Assembly: GCA_016281675.1 (NCBI GenBank)
Contig: JAEEJD010000143.1
Span: 1 to 8,656 of the forward strand
Reading direction: 5' to 3'
DNA length: 8,656 nucleotides
Source of the DNA: Lachnospiraceae bacterium
Lineage (GTDB): Bacteria > Bacillota_A > Clostridia > Lachnospirales > Lachnospiraceae
Positions 1 to 7,274 of the stretch are shown piece after piece. The translations under genes were made by a program, and so were the position numbers. Position 1 is the stretch's first letter, and each line of letters opens with the position of its first letter. The notes under the pieces are model-generated. The model was not told where the DNA came from. It saw only the letters and a list, made by a program, of their open reading frames with translations, and made no database searches.

Positions 1-1277
1 CTTGCCGTTGACGCAATAACGGTAGGCGTTGTATCTCCTGTCTTATCCCTGTATGCGAAGTATACGCTTGCCGCAACCGCAGTATGCGTATCGATAAGAT
101 AACCATCGTTATCAAATACTTGTTTTATCGTTCTCTTCGTCTCTTCCTCATCGGCAAATCCGCCGTAGAACTTTTCGAGACGCTCTTTCATTTCGGGGCT
201 GATATCATAGGCCCCCGAAGATCCAAGCTTCTTCATAAGATCGGCGCACTTGGATGCATCATTATCACAAATCCGATATATCAGACGTTCAAGATTACTG
301 GAAATGAGAATATCCATCGAAGGGGATGAAGTAAGTTTGAATTCTCTGTTTCTGTCATACGTTCCCGTGCCGAAGAAATCATAAAGAACCTTGTTCTCGT
401 TTGAAGCACATATCAGTTTACCTACGGGAAGTCCCAAAAGCGAAGCGTAATATGCAGCCAGTATATTCCCGAAATTACCGGTGGGAACGGTAATATTTAT
501 CGGATCCCCCGTTTTTATGACACCCTTTTCAACGAGCTTTGTATACGAATAAACGTAGTATACAAGCTGCGGGATAAGGCGACCTATATTTATAGAATTG
601 GCTGACGACAGCCTGCATCCGCGCTCGTCCATCCATTTTGCAAGTTCAGGATCAGCGAAGAGTTTCTTGACACCTGTCTGCGCATCGTCAAAGTTTCCGT
701 CTATGCCGACAACAAATGTATTGTCACCCTTCTGCGTGACCATCTGCTTCTTCTGGATCGGACTGACTCCGTCCTTAGGATAAAATACGATTATCTTTGT
801 ACCTTTAACATCGGCAAATCCGGCAAGTGCTGCTTTTCCGGTATCTCCGCTCGTTGCTGTAAGAATGACTATGTCACCTTTTACGTTGTTCTTGGCAGCC
901 GACACAGTCATAAGATGCGGAAGGATGGAAAGAGCCATATCCTTGAAGGCGATCGTAGCGCCGTGGAATAGCTCCAAAAAATAAGCCCCCGAAGCTTCTC
1001 GGATCGGCGCTATGTCTTTGGTATCGAACTTATCGTCGTATGCCGCATTTATGCAGTCTTTAAGCTCCTTTTCGGTAAAATCCGTAAGGAACAGTCTCAT
1101 GATACGGTATGCGATTTCCCTGTATTCCAGACCGCACAGATCTTCTATCGCAAAATCAGCCTCCGGCATATGCTCGGGTACGTACAATCCTCCGTCTTTT
1201 GCGATACCGCGTATTATTGCAAGAGAAGCCGTCAGCTTCTCTTTGTCTCCTCTTGTACTGACATATTTAAGATCCAT
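1..1277 (-). CDS. thrC: Threonine synthase, C-terminus cut off by the window edge
   Basis: Pyridoxal-phosphate enzyme that converts O-phosphohomoserine to threonine in the cytoplasm, the last step of threonine synthesis. The frame is open for 425 codons from ATG 1277-1275 to base 1. The N-terminus reads MDLKYVSTRGD, typical of the family. The PLP-binding motif FHGATIAFKDMALS places the Schiff-base lysine at K112 (codon 944-942). It is followed by the TATSGDTGKAALAGF phosphate-binding stretch and a PTGNFGN motif. The visible end, TVIASTAS, is the usual lead-in to the C-terminal part, so roughly 70 residues are probably missing, judged from the usual family length of nearly 500. The start is supported by AAGGAG five bases upstream. 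The ATG shares one base with the stop of the small membrane protein (TGATG), so the two are probably translationally coupled. No T-box or other leader is visible. Function is confident. Confidence 0.96.
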   Translation of the reverse strand, partial: MDLKYVSTRGDKEKLTASLAIIRGIAKDGGLYVPEHMPEADFAIEDLCGLEYREIAYRIMRLFLTDFTEKELKDCINAAYDDKFDTKDIAPIREASGAYFLELFHGATIAFKDMALSILPHLMTVSAAKNNVKGDIVILTATSGDTGKAALAGFADVKGTKIIVFYPKDGVSPIQKKQMVTQKGDNTFVVGIDGNFDDAQTGVKKLFADPELAKWMDERGCRLSSANSINIGRLIPQLVYYVYSYTKLVEKGVIKTGDPINITVPTGNFGNILAAYYASLLGLPVGKLICASNENKVLYDFFGTGTYDRNREFKLTSSPSMDILISSNLERLIYRICDNDASKCADLMKKLGSSGAYDISPEMKERLEKFYGGFADEEETKRTIKQVFDNDGYLIDTHTAVAASVYFAYRDKTGDTTPTVIASTA

Positions 1278-1438
1278 CAGCTCTCCTTATCCGTTTTATC
1301 GTCTTCGGCTTTTAAAGCCTCTTTGGCATCCTTTGCCTCGCGGAGCTTCTTTCCGCACAGTACGGCTGCAACTATGACCACCATACTGATAACCACAAGA
1401 ATTAAATAAGACAGGAACGTGTTAACAAATCCGATCAT
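1277..1438 (-). CDS. 53-residue single-pass membrane protein of unknown function
   Basis: A short protein starting MIGFVNTFLSYLILVV. It has one hydrophobic helix at about residues 5-27, then a basic stop-transfer patch (CGKKLREAKDAK, about 28-39), then a charged Lys/Glu/Asp tail ending DDKTDKES. The layout predicts N-terminus out and tail in the cytoplasm. The start at 1438 is chosen because GGAGG lies seven bases upstream. The frame stays open back to 1570, but that extension would run into rnhA and has no better signal. The stop TGA overlaps the thrC ATG by one base. The shape recalls other tiny Gram-positive membrane proteins and, loosely, OadG-type decarboxylase gamma subunits, but no oxaloacetate decarboxylase genes are nearby. 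I do not recognise a function. The good ribosome binding site, protein-like composition and tight coupling to thrC argue that it is a real gene. Confidence 0.8.
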   Translation of the reverse strand: MIGFVNTFLSYLILVVISMVVIVAAVLCGKKLREAKDAKEALKAEDDKTDKES

Positions 1439-1445
1439 TATGATC

Positions 1446-1450
1446 CCTCC
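1446..1450 (-). promoter_or_regulatory. Ribosome binding site fixing the start of the small membrane protein
   Basis: GGAGG on the minus strand, seven bases before ATG 1438-1436. It selects this internal ATG over upstream in-frame starts as far back as 1570, which would lie inside rnhA. Confidence 0.75.
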
Positions 1451-1472
1451 GTAATTTTCTTTCCGAACACAA

Positions 1473-1501
1473 AATATATCATCATCCGGGCGTATCGTCC
1501 A
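1473..1501 (-). promoter_or_regulatory. Possible promoter for the small membrane protein and thrC
   Basis: Read on the minus strand, TGGACG (1501-1496, four of six matches to TTGACA) is followed by a 17-base spacer and TATATT (1478-1473, five of six matches to TATAAT). A TG at 1481-1480 gives an extended -10. It overlaps the end of rnhA and lies in the only intergenic gap longer than 13 bases in the window (1439-1481). It could let the small gene and thrC be transcribed apart from the salvage genes. Matches of this quality arise by chance, so this is tentative. Confidence 0.3.
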
Positions 1502-1970
1502 GCAGTTCATCCGAAAGTGCCGCTTCAACGGCCATTTTATCACATCTTTCGTTTTCAGGATGCTCGGCATGACCTTTTACCCATGTAAACTTAAGATCGT
1601 GCGGTTTTGCCGCATCAAGAAGCCTTTTCCACAGATCTACATTGAGTACCGGCTTTTTGTCAGCCTTCCTCCAGCCGTTTTTTATCCAGTTGTCAATCCA
1701 CTTCTGATTGAAAGCCTCCGTCACATACTTGCTGTCGGATACTATCTCGACACTGCAAGGACGGTTCAGACTCTCCAGTCCGGCTATTACTCCCATCAGC
1801 TCCATGCGGTTGTTTGTCGTCTTCTTATAGCCGGCGCTTCTCGTACTCTCATGAAGTATTCCCTTGCCGTCAACATAGTGAAGAATGACTCCGTATCCGC
1901 CGGGGCCGTCGGGGTTTCCCCTTGCGCTTCCGTCGGTATATATGGTGACTTTCAGCTTGTCATTTCCCAT
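1482..1970 (-). CDS. rnhA: Ribonuclease HI
   Basis: Endonuclease that cuts the RNA strand of RNA:DNA hybrids, removing R-loops and primer RNA in the cytoplasm. The 162-residue length fits a bacterial type 1 enzyme with a slight N-terminal extension. The four catalytic acids are present: D13 in [11 protein letters not shown]57 in NNRMELMG, D79 in VSDSKYV and D144 in NERCDKMA. H134 in [10 protein letters not shown] is the usual flexible-loop histidine. The basic, Trp-rich region at residues 88-107 ([20 protein letters not shown]) corresponds to the basic protrusion that binds hybrid in E. coli-type enzymes. The first 19 bases overlap the end of the MutS-like gene in another frame. The ribosome binding site is weak (AGAGCGG), so translation probably depends on ribosomes finishing the upstream gene. 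Function is confident. Confidence 0.96.
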   Translation of the reverse strand: MGNDKLKVTIYTDGSARGNPDGPGGYGVILHYVDGKGILHESTRSAGYKKTTNNRMELMGVIAGLESLNRPCSVEIVSDSKYVTEAFNQKWIDNWIKNGWRKADKKPVLNVDLWKRLLDAAKPHDLKFTWVKGHAEHPENERCDKMAVEAALSDELLDDTPG

Positions 1971-3610
1971 TTTCCGCTCTTTCTGTATTCCTCTGCAAGC
2001 CTGTTGGATGTATCCGTAACACTCTGATCGAACCCGAGGGCCGACAGAAGTCTTATGGCATTTGTCCTGTCCGTTGTTCCTTTGTGAAGCACATAAGGAA
2101 ATACAACTTCGTTATCGATGATCTCCTCCGTAAAATAGTATGCTTCAACATCGTCGGAGAGCATCTTCGGAAGTTCAAGATCATGTGTTGCGGCAAACAT
2201 CAGTACATTGGGTCTGCAAAGGAATCTTAAAATGGCGCAGCTTGCAGCTATACGTTCGACCGTGTTTGTTCCGCGAAGAACTTCATCTATTATGCAGAGG
2301 CAGCCGCCGGAAGAAGCGGCATCACATATTCTCTTGATCGATCTTGCTTCAACAACATAATAGCTTTCTCCGGCAAGAAGATCATCCGAAAGAGCCATCG
2401 AAGTAAACAGCTCGTATCTTTTTGTCTCATACGAATCGGCAAATGCAATACCAAAGCTTTGAGCGAACAGAGTGCTTATGCCTATCGCTTTTAAGAAAGT
2501 CGATTTACCGGATGCATTTGATCCCGTAAGAAGCATTCCCCCCGTTGTATTGATATCGTTTTTGACCGCATCGTTTACAAGAGGATGATACAGTCCCTTT
2601 GCGTTCAGTCTGTCATCATCCGCGATCGTTACCTTGCAATGATCCTTTTGGGAAATATAGGATGCAGTCGCAATAACGGCATCAAGACGGCCTATATCTA
2701 TATAAAGATTTCTGATCTCATCGATCTTTTCAGTTATTTTCGCAATCCTTATCTTATAAGCGATAAGATCGATATGGGTGATCATCCTTACATAGTCAAA
2801 CAGTATCGACAGCGGATTGGAAGTCGTGCCGTCCTTGTAAGGTATCAGAAAAGCGGCCTTTGCAAGGCCGAAAATCCCTCTGTAGGTTTCAAAACGGGAA
2901 TACTGCGAATCCGCAAGCAGTTTCGCGCATCGAAGATACTTAAGGCATAACGCAAGACCTTTCAGGTCATCTTCCATTCTGCTCCTGCCGGAAAAATATG
3001 TCCCTATGCATACACATAGAGAAATGATCGCAGCGACGGTTCCGACTCTCATAAAAAACGGCATGATACATACGGAAACAAGTAATGCCGCAACAGGTAA
3101 GATATCCGCCAAAACACCGCTTTTGTCGGCACCGGCAAGATCGCTTATGAGCATGAATCCGTCATCATCGGGATTTTTCGGACACTTATCAAGAATAACA
3201 CGTGCTTTATGTGCTCCTTGGGGATCGCTTATGTATTGTTCGATCTCATCCCTGATCCTGTCGGCTTCATCCGATGACGAATGCATCATGCGGAATCTGC
3301 AGTTAAGATACTCTTCTCCCGCGCCAGATACACAGCGGTTCATCCTTGAATACAATTGAGAAAGCAACAGATCCGAGATTGTTATCTCATCAAGAACGCT
3401 GTCATCGGGATACCGGTCACAAAGATATCTCAGCATTGCCGAGTCATTGCGAAATGCACAGTCCGAATAACAGGAATCCGTATCGCTATCGTAGTCGTCT
3501 GCCAGCTTTTTGATGCGGGAAGCTTTTACGGAGCGGGACTGATGTATTCCCGATACGACAAGAGCCGCAATAAGAAGCAGGAAACATATCCAGAAAATCA
3601 CGTTTCCCAT
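1952..3610 (-). CDS. Membrane-anchored MutS-family ATPase without mismatch-recognition domains
   Basis: A 552-residue protein with the MutS C-terminal ATPase. The HPL motif is at 342-344, Walker [11 protein letters not shown] at 362-371 (Lys369), Walker B CLCIIDE at 437-443 (Glu443), the following [10 protein letters not shown] segment is at 446-455, and the ATHD switch histidine is H476. Unlike MutS (about 850 residues) it has no N-terminal mismatch-recognition domain, and unlike MutS2 it has no C-terminal Smr domain. The N-terminus is a hydrophobic helix (about 4-20). A second hydrophobic pair (about 168-187 and 189-206) forms a tight hairpin. This predicts N-terminus outside, with the 21-167 region and the ATPase both in the cytoplasm. 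Residues 89-102 ([14 protein letters not shown]) resemble the NRT..GxxYL stretch at the start of the MutS core. The start ATG has AAGGA seven bases upstream and lies three bases after the amidohydrolase stop. Such membrane MutS-like proteins occur widely in Firmicutes and Bacteroidetes, but to my knowledge have no established role. The class is confident; the function is unknown. Confidence 0.88.
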   Translation of the reverse strand: MGNVIFWICFLLLIAALVVSGIHQSRSVKASRIKKLADDYDSDTDSCYSDCAFRNDSAMLRYLCDRYPDDSVLDEITISDLLLSQLYSRMNRCVSGAGEEYLNCRFRMMHSSSDEADRIRDEIEQYISDPQGAHKARVILDKCPKNPDDDGFMLISDLAGADKSGVLADILPVAALLVSVCIMPFFMRVGTVAAIISLCVCIGTYFSGRSRMEDDLKGLALCLKYLRCAKLLADSQYSRFETYRGIFGLAKAAFLIPYKDGTTSNPLSILFDYVRMITHIDLIAYKIRIAKITEKIDEIRNLYIDIGRLDAVIATASYISQKDHCKVTIADDDRLNAKGLYHPLVNDAVKNDINTTGGMLLTGSNASGKSTFLKAIGISTLFAQSFGIAFADSYETKRYELFTSMALSDDLLAGESYYVVEARSIKRICDAASSGGCLCIIDEVLRGTNTVERIAASCAILRFLCRPNVLMFAATHDLELPKMLSDDVEAYYFTEEIIDNEVVFPYVLHKGTTDRTNAIRLLSALGFDQSVTDTSNRLAEEYRKSGKWEMTS

Positions 3611-3613
3611 TCG

Positions 3614-4903
3614 TCAGTCCTTATACTTGGCCATCAGTTCATTGGCTTTATCGTAGATCTCTTCGGATGATACTCCGACATTGAACTTTCCGTCTTCATA
3701 CAGTATCTTTCCGCCGACCATTGTCATCTTTATATTGGTCTTGCTTCCCGAATAAACGATGTTGTCGACAATGTTGTTGAGCGGCTGCATATTCGGCTGA
3801 TCAAGATCGATCATAATAATATCAGCCTGCTTTCCTTCCGAAAGCGTATCGCAGTCATCAAGTCCCATACATTTCGCACCGTTTACCGTAGCCATTTTGA
3901 GTACCTCTTTCGGCACAACGGCTGCGGCATTCATATCATGAAGCTTTGCAAGCCCCGTAACAAGGAACATTTCTCTGAACATATCAAGACAGTTGTTTGA
4001 GGAAGGTCCGTCCGTACCGATCGCAACCCTTATTCCGTTATCAAGATACTTTGATATGGGAGCGATACCGCTTGCAAGTTTGGTGTTCGACCCGGGATTT
4101 GTCACAACGGTAAGATCGTGCTTTTTGAATATCTCGATATCTTCATCAGTAAGATATACGCAGTGATATCCGCCTCCGCCGTTTTTGAACATATCAAGAC
4201 TCTCAAACAATGCGGTAGGTGTCATGCCGTGGCGTTCGATACATTCATCCACTTCTTTTCTCGTTTCGGAGTTATGTGTGAAAACAGGCGAAGAATACTT
4301 TGCCGCAATCTCGCTCAGCGACTCGAGAAGTTCCCTTGTACATGTATATTCGGCGTGAAATCCGATGATATAGCTTGTATAACCGTCATTTTTGTTAAGA
4401 ACCCTAAAACGTCTCTCGACTTCCTCAAGTGACGGTCCGAACTTGTTTATGTCACAGCATCCGACATACCTGATCCCCATTTCAGTACATGCTCTGGCAC
4501 ATTCTTCGGGATTCATATACATATCGAATGCGGCCGTTATTCCGCTCGTAAGATATTCAAGGACCGCAAGCCTCGTGAATTCATACATGTCCTCCGCCGT
4601 AAGCTTTGCCTCAAGCGGGAATATCTTTGTCGACAGCCAATCCCACAGCGGCATGTCATCGGCATACGATCTCATTCCGGTCATCGCCGAATGAGTATGG
4701 GCGTCCTTGAAACCGGGCATCAGCACATTGCCTTTGCAGTCTCTTACAACATCAAATGTTATGCCTTTTTCCCTGATCTTATCTTCAAAAACGCCTTCTC
4801 CGACATAAGATATCTTACCGTTTTCGATCCATATCTCACCTTCGAACAGTTCACACCCTTCTTCCATCGTCAGAATGCGTGCGTTGTATAGTCTTGTATT
4901 CAT
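3614..4903 (-). CDS. Amidohydrolase, probable purine nucleoside (MTA/SAH/adenosine-type) deaminase
   Basis: A 429-residue metal-dependent hydrolase of the TRZ/ATZ/SsnA group, which deaminates purine-like rings in the cytoplasm. It has an N-terminal beta-sandwich piece, then LMPGFKDAHTHSAM with metal ligands H69 and H71. Next come FHAEYTCT (H183) and FTHNSETRKEV with H210 and E213, then H247 in YHCVYL and D298 in IGTDGPSSNN. The C-terminus ends with the usual GKQADIIMIDLD and MVGGKILYEDG segments. The EYTC and SET signatures resemble 5'-methylthioadenosine/S-adenosylhomocysteine deaminases, but enzymes of this group also act on adenosine, guanine or cytosine, so the substrate is not settled. 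Its place one base after cdd, in a block with a nucleoside phosphorylase and a nucleoside-binding lipoprotein, favours a nucleoside. The start is ATG 4903-4901 with AAGGAGG six bases upstream. A longer frame back to 4987 would overlap cdd and has no need. Confidence 0.87.
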   Translation of the reverse strand: MNTRLYNARILTMEEGCELFEGEIWIENGKISYVGEGVFEDKIREKGITFDVVRDCKGNVLMPGFKDAHTHSAMTGMRSYADDMPLWDWLSTKIFPLEAKLTAEDMYEFTRLAVLEYLTSGITAAFDMYMNPEECARACTEMGIRYVGCCDINKFGPSLEEVERRFRVLNKNDGYTSYIIGFHAEYTCTRELLESLSEIAAKYSSPVFTHNSETRKEVDECIERHGMTPTALFESLDMFKNGGGGYHCVYLTDEDIEIFKKHDLTVVTNPGSNTKLASGIAPISKYLDNGIRVAIGTDGPSSNNCLDMFREMFLVTGLAKLHDMNAAAVVPKEVLKMATVNGAKCMGLDDCDTLSEGKQADIIMIDLDQPNMQPLNNIVDNIVYSGSKTNIKMTMVGGKILYEDGKFNVGVSSEEIYDKANELMAKYKD

Positions 4904-4904
4904 A

Positions 4905-5333
4905 CTATTCCTCCTTTGTAACGTGTTCCGGTCCGAAGCTTTCGGGAAGCAGTTCGGAAAGCTTATACTCCTTATATTCGGAAACACTTCTTGCTACTAT
5001 TACTGTAAAGGCGGTCGGATCCGTAAACTCGCGAAGTACCTGACGACATATTCCGCAAGGATATGCGTAATCGCTCATTACATCCGTTTCCGATTCATCT
5101 CCGCCAACGATCGCTATCGCGCGAAAATCACTTTTCCCGGAAGATACGGCGGCAAAAACCGCGCTTCTCTCGGCACATACCGTTGCCCCGTATGACGCAT
5201 TTTCAACATTACAGCCGCAAACAACGCTTCCGTCCGTGCACAGAAGAGCCGCTCCGACCCTGTAATGAGAATAGGGGGAATACGAATTCTTCCTCTCATC
5301 CATAGCTTTTTTGATGAGTTGTACGTTATCCAT
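4905..5333 (-). CDS. cdd: Cytidine deaminase
   Basis: Zinc enzyme that deaminates cytidine and deoxycytidine to uridine and deoxyuridine in pyrimidine salvage. The 142-residue length matches the small homotetrameric class. The substrate-binding NVEN is at 42-45, the catalytic TVCAERSA has C53 as zinc ligand and E55 as proton shuttle, and YPCGICRQ supplies zinc ligands C93 and C96. The C-terminal SELLPESFGP (126-135) is the usual family ending. The start is ATG 5333, thirteen bases after the lipoprotein stop, with GAGAGG just upstream. An in-frame TTG at 5357 would add eight residues and overlap the lipoprotein gene, and is not preferred. The stop TAG lies one base before the amidohydrolase ATG. 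Function is confident. Confidence 0.97.
   Translation of the reverse strand: MDNVQLIKKAMDERKNSYSPYSHYRVGAALLCTDGSVVCGCNVENASYGATVCAERSAVFAAVSSGKSDFRAIAIVGGDESETDVMSDYAYPCGICRQVLREFTDPTAFTVIVARSVSEYKEYKLSELLPESFGPEHVTKEE
4910..4916 (-). promoter_or_regulatory. Ribosome binding site fixing the amidohydrolase start
   Basis: AAGGAGG on the minus strand, six bases before ATG 4903-4901 and inside the last codons of cdd. It is among the strongest sites in the window and rules out the 28-codon N-terminal extension in the same frame. Confidence 0.85.
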
Positions 5334-5339
5334 AAACTT

Positions 5340-5345
5340 CCTCTC
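5340..5345 (-). promoter_or_regulatory. Ribosome binding site fixing the cdd start
   Basis: GAGAGG on the minus strand, six bases before ATG 5333-5331, directly after the stop codon of the lipoprotein gene. It supports the ATG over the in-frame TTG at 5357-5355. Confidence 0.65.
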
Positions 5346-5346
5346 G

Positions 5347-6447
5347 TCAGAATTCAATATATGTTACTTCCGTGTTGACAAGACTCAGTTCCTCACATGT
5401 GGCTATGTTTGTCTCTTTGTAAGGAACGATCATGCCGTCCACGAGATGTGAATATACCGCTTCATAATTTGAGTTATCAAACTTCTCGAATCTGGAAGTC
5501 TCCATCGGAAGACAAACTCCGCCCGTTGCAGCGGTCTTGTACGTCTCGGTTCCACCGGCAAAGGAACCCTCGAAAAACGATTTGACATCATCGTAAACAG
5601 CGGTTTTGATATCCTTCATCGCCGAAGTAACAACGGTCTCCGACTCGGAAGACTCATCAACGTCAACACCGATAACCTTGCCTTCGTGATTTTCGGCAGC
5701 GCGGATGACCGATTTGCCAATGGATCCGCCGCATGCGAATATTATCTCGGTATCATCGTCATACCATGCACTTGCAAGGTCTTCTATCTTTGTATCTTCG
5801 CTGAACGTGTTCGTATACGTATATCTGATGTGTACGTTTACCCCCATCTCTATGGCAGCGTAATCCGCCCCCTGAACAAATCCGTATCCGAACCTTATAA
5901 CGGGGTCTATCGGCATCCCTCCTGCAAATCCGAGGCCTTTATACCCGTCTCTTACCGCAGCATACCCGGCAAGGAATCCGGCCTGTTCCTCGGCAAACCT
6001 TATAACCGATACGTTATCCGCAATAAGTGTTTCTGTATTGTCTTCGTTGTGAGGCGCTCCGTCAACAAGTATGAAGCTTACGTCATCATACTTCTTCATC
6101 GCATTGTATACCGGCACTTCAAGCATGGTTCCGGGACAGACGAACAGTTTTGCACCGTTTTTGACGCCTCTCTTGAACTGCGCCATGATACTGTCATTGT
6201 CGTTGTCTTCCGGCTGATAATACTCATAAGCCAGACCTGCTTCCTCGGCATACTGCTTTATGCCGTCCCATGCGCCCTGATTATACGAATTGTCGTCTAT
6301 CGTACCGTAATCGGTAACAAGAACGACATCAACAGGCTTATCGGACTCGCTTTGTTCATCACTGCCGCACCCGGCAAGCGTGACGGCAACGGCAACCGCC
6401 ATAAGTGACGCTATGATTCTGTTTATAGTATTGCTGCGAAAGATCAT
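5347..6447 (-). CDS. BMP/PnrA-family nucleoside-binding lipoprotein
   Basis: A 366-residue extracellular substrate-binding lipoprotein of the basic membrane protein family, whose characterised members bind purine nucleosides and guanosine for ABC import. The N-terminus has a basic start (R4, R10), a hydrophobic core (11-24) and a lipobox LAGC with C27 as the lipidated cysteine. The mature protein shows family features: the early DDNSYNQGAWDGI (about 51-63), the QFKRGVKNGAKLFVCPG region, EEQAGFLAGYAA, GGMPIDPVIRFGYGFVQGA, FACGGSIGKSVI and VIGVDVDESSES. The start ATG overlaps the phosphorylase stop in an ATGA junction, with GGAG four bases upstream. Neighbouring salvage enzymes fit a nucleoside ligand. 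The oddity is that no ABC ATPase or permease gene follows, as is usual for this family. It may share a transporter encoded elsewhere or act in sensing. The family is confident; the ligand is inferred. Confidence 0.91.
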   Translation of the reverse strand: MIFRSNTINRIIASLMAVAVAVTLAGCGSDEQSESDKPVDVVLVTDYGTIDDNSYNQGAWDGIKQYAEEAGLAYEYYQPEDNDNDSIMAQFKRGVKNGAKLFVCPGTMLEVPVYNAMKKYDDVSFILVDGAPHNEDNTETLIADNVSVIRFAEEQAGFLAGYAAVRDGYKGLGFAGGMPIDPVIRFGYGFVQGADYAAIEMGVNVHIRYTYTNTFSEDTKIEDLASAWYDDDTEIIFACGGSIGKSVIRAAENHEGKVIGVDVDESSESETVVTSAMKDIKTAVYDDVKSFFEGSFAGGTETYKTAATGGVCLPMETSRFEKFDNSNYEAVYSHLVDGMIVPYKETNIATCEELSLVNTEVTYIEF

Positions 6448-7274
6448 AATGCTCCGATTCTTATAATGGATTCACGAAGAATCTGTTTAAACAAAGGTGC
6501 AGCTTTGGCAGCGGCCTCCTGAACCTCGTCATGAGTCAGCGGGGTTTCGCATATTCCCGCGGCAAGATTGCAGACACAGCTGATCGCGCATATCTTCATT
6601 CCCATATGATTTGCGGCTATAGCCTCAACGACCGTGCTCATTCCCACCGCATCAACACCGAGCTTGGAAAGCATTTTTATTTCCGCGGGGCTTTCAAAAG
6701 AAGGTCCGGTCACCTGAGCGTAGACTCCCTTTTGCATATTGATCTCGAAGTCGTCCGCAACCGACATAATGATATCCTGAAGGATAGGATCGTATACTGA
6801 AGACATATCCGGGAATCTCGTTCCGATCTCATCGATGTTGGGGCCGATAAGAGGATTGGGTGCAAACAGCGACACATGATCGGTGAGCATCATGAAGTCT
6901 CCGGCCTTGAAATCACGGTTGATACCGCCCGAAGCGTTTGTAAGGAACAGATATTTTGCTCCCATCATTGCCATAAGCCTTGCCGGAAGCACAACATCGG
7001 TTATCGGATAACCCTCATAGTAATGTACTCTTCCCTGCATGCAGACGACCGGTACTTTTTCTATATAACCGAACACAAACTGTCCCGCATGTCCGGGAAC
7101 GGTAGATGTCGGGAAGCCTTCTATGTCGCTGTAGGGGACTTTATCCGTCACCTCTATCTCTTCGGCAAACTTTCCGAGTCCCGAGCCGAGTACAAGCGCG
7201 ACAAGCGGCTCAAATGACGTTTTCTTTCTTATGCTCTCGTAACAGTTGTTGAGTTTTTCGTATACCGGATTCAT
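6444..7274 (-). CDS. punA: Purine nucleoside phosphorylase, trimeric type
   Basis: Phosphorolysis of inosine, guanosine and their deoxy forms to free base and (deoxy)ribose-1-phosphate, in cytoplasmic purine salvage. The 276-residue length fits the trimeric class. Visible motifs are LVLGSGLG (28-34) and PGHAG with H62, GRVHYYEG (81-88) with R82 and H84, and TNASGGIN (112-119), which bind phosphate and sugar. Then come GPSFESPAEI with F193 and E194, VGMSTV with M212, and N236. E194 and N236 align with human Glu201 and Asn243, which confine that enzyme to 6-oxopurines, so adenosine should be a poor substrate here. The start has AAGGAGG four bases upstream, formed by the last codons of the signalling gene, whose stop overlaps the ATG (ATGA). 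The downstream overlap with the lipoprotein gene is also ATGA. B. subtilis calls the equivalent gene pupG. Confidence 0.95.
   Translation of the reverse strand: MNPVYEKLNNCYESIRKKTSFEPLVALVLGSGLGKFAEEIEVTDKVPYSDIEGFPTSTVPGHAGQFVFGYIEKVPVVCMQGRVHYYEGYPITDVVLPARLMAMMGAKYLFLTNASGGINRDFKAGDFMMLTDHVSLFAPNPLIGPNIDEIGTRFPDMSSVYDPILQDIIMSVADDFEINMQKGVYAQVTGPSFESPAEIKMLSKLGVDAVGMSTVVEAIAANHMGMKICAISCVCNLAAGICETPLTHDEVQEAAAKAAPLFKQILRESIIRIGAL

Noticed and set aside
1277..1438. Assignment of the small protein as an oxaloacetate decarboxylase gamma subunit
   Set aside because: Only the general layout of one helix plus a charged tail agrees, and no alpha or beta subunit gene is nearby.
1439..1570. N-terminal extension of the small membrane protein into rnhA
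   Set aside because: The extra 44 residues are the rnhA end read in another frame. The internal ATG has GGAGG at good spacing and begins directly before the membrane helix.
1560..2027. 155-codon open frame on the plus strand
   Set aside because: Antisense to rnhA, which has all four catalytic acids. There is no ribosome binding site or domain in the plus-strand product.
4904..4987. N-terminal extension of the amidohydrolase
   Set aside because: It would overlap cdd by 83 bases, and its sequence is unlike the family start. A strong ribosome binding site precedes ATG 4903.
5334..5357. TTG start for cdd at 5357
   Set aside because: It would overlap the lipoprotein gene and add residues not typical of the family. 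ATG 5333 has its own ribosome binding site.
5686..6408. 240-codon open frame on the plus strand
   Set aside because: It lies wholly antisense to the lipoprotein gene, whose family motifs and lipobox are clear. The plus-strand product has no recognisable motif and is a shadow of its codon pattern.
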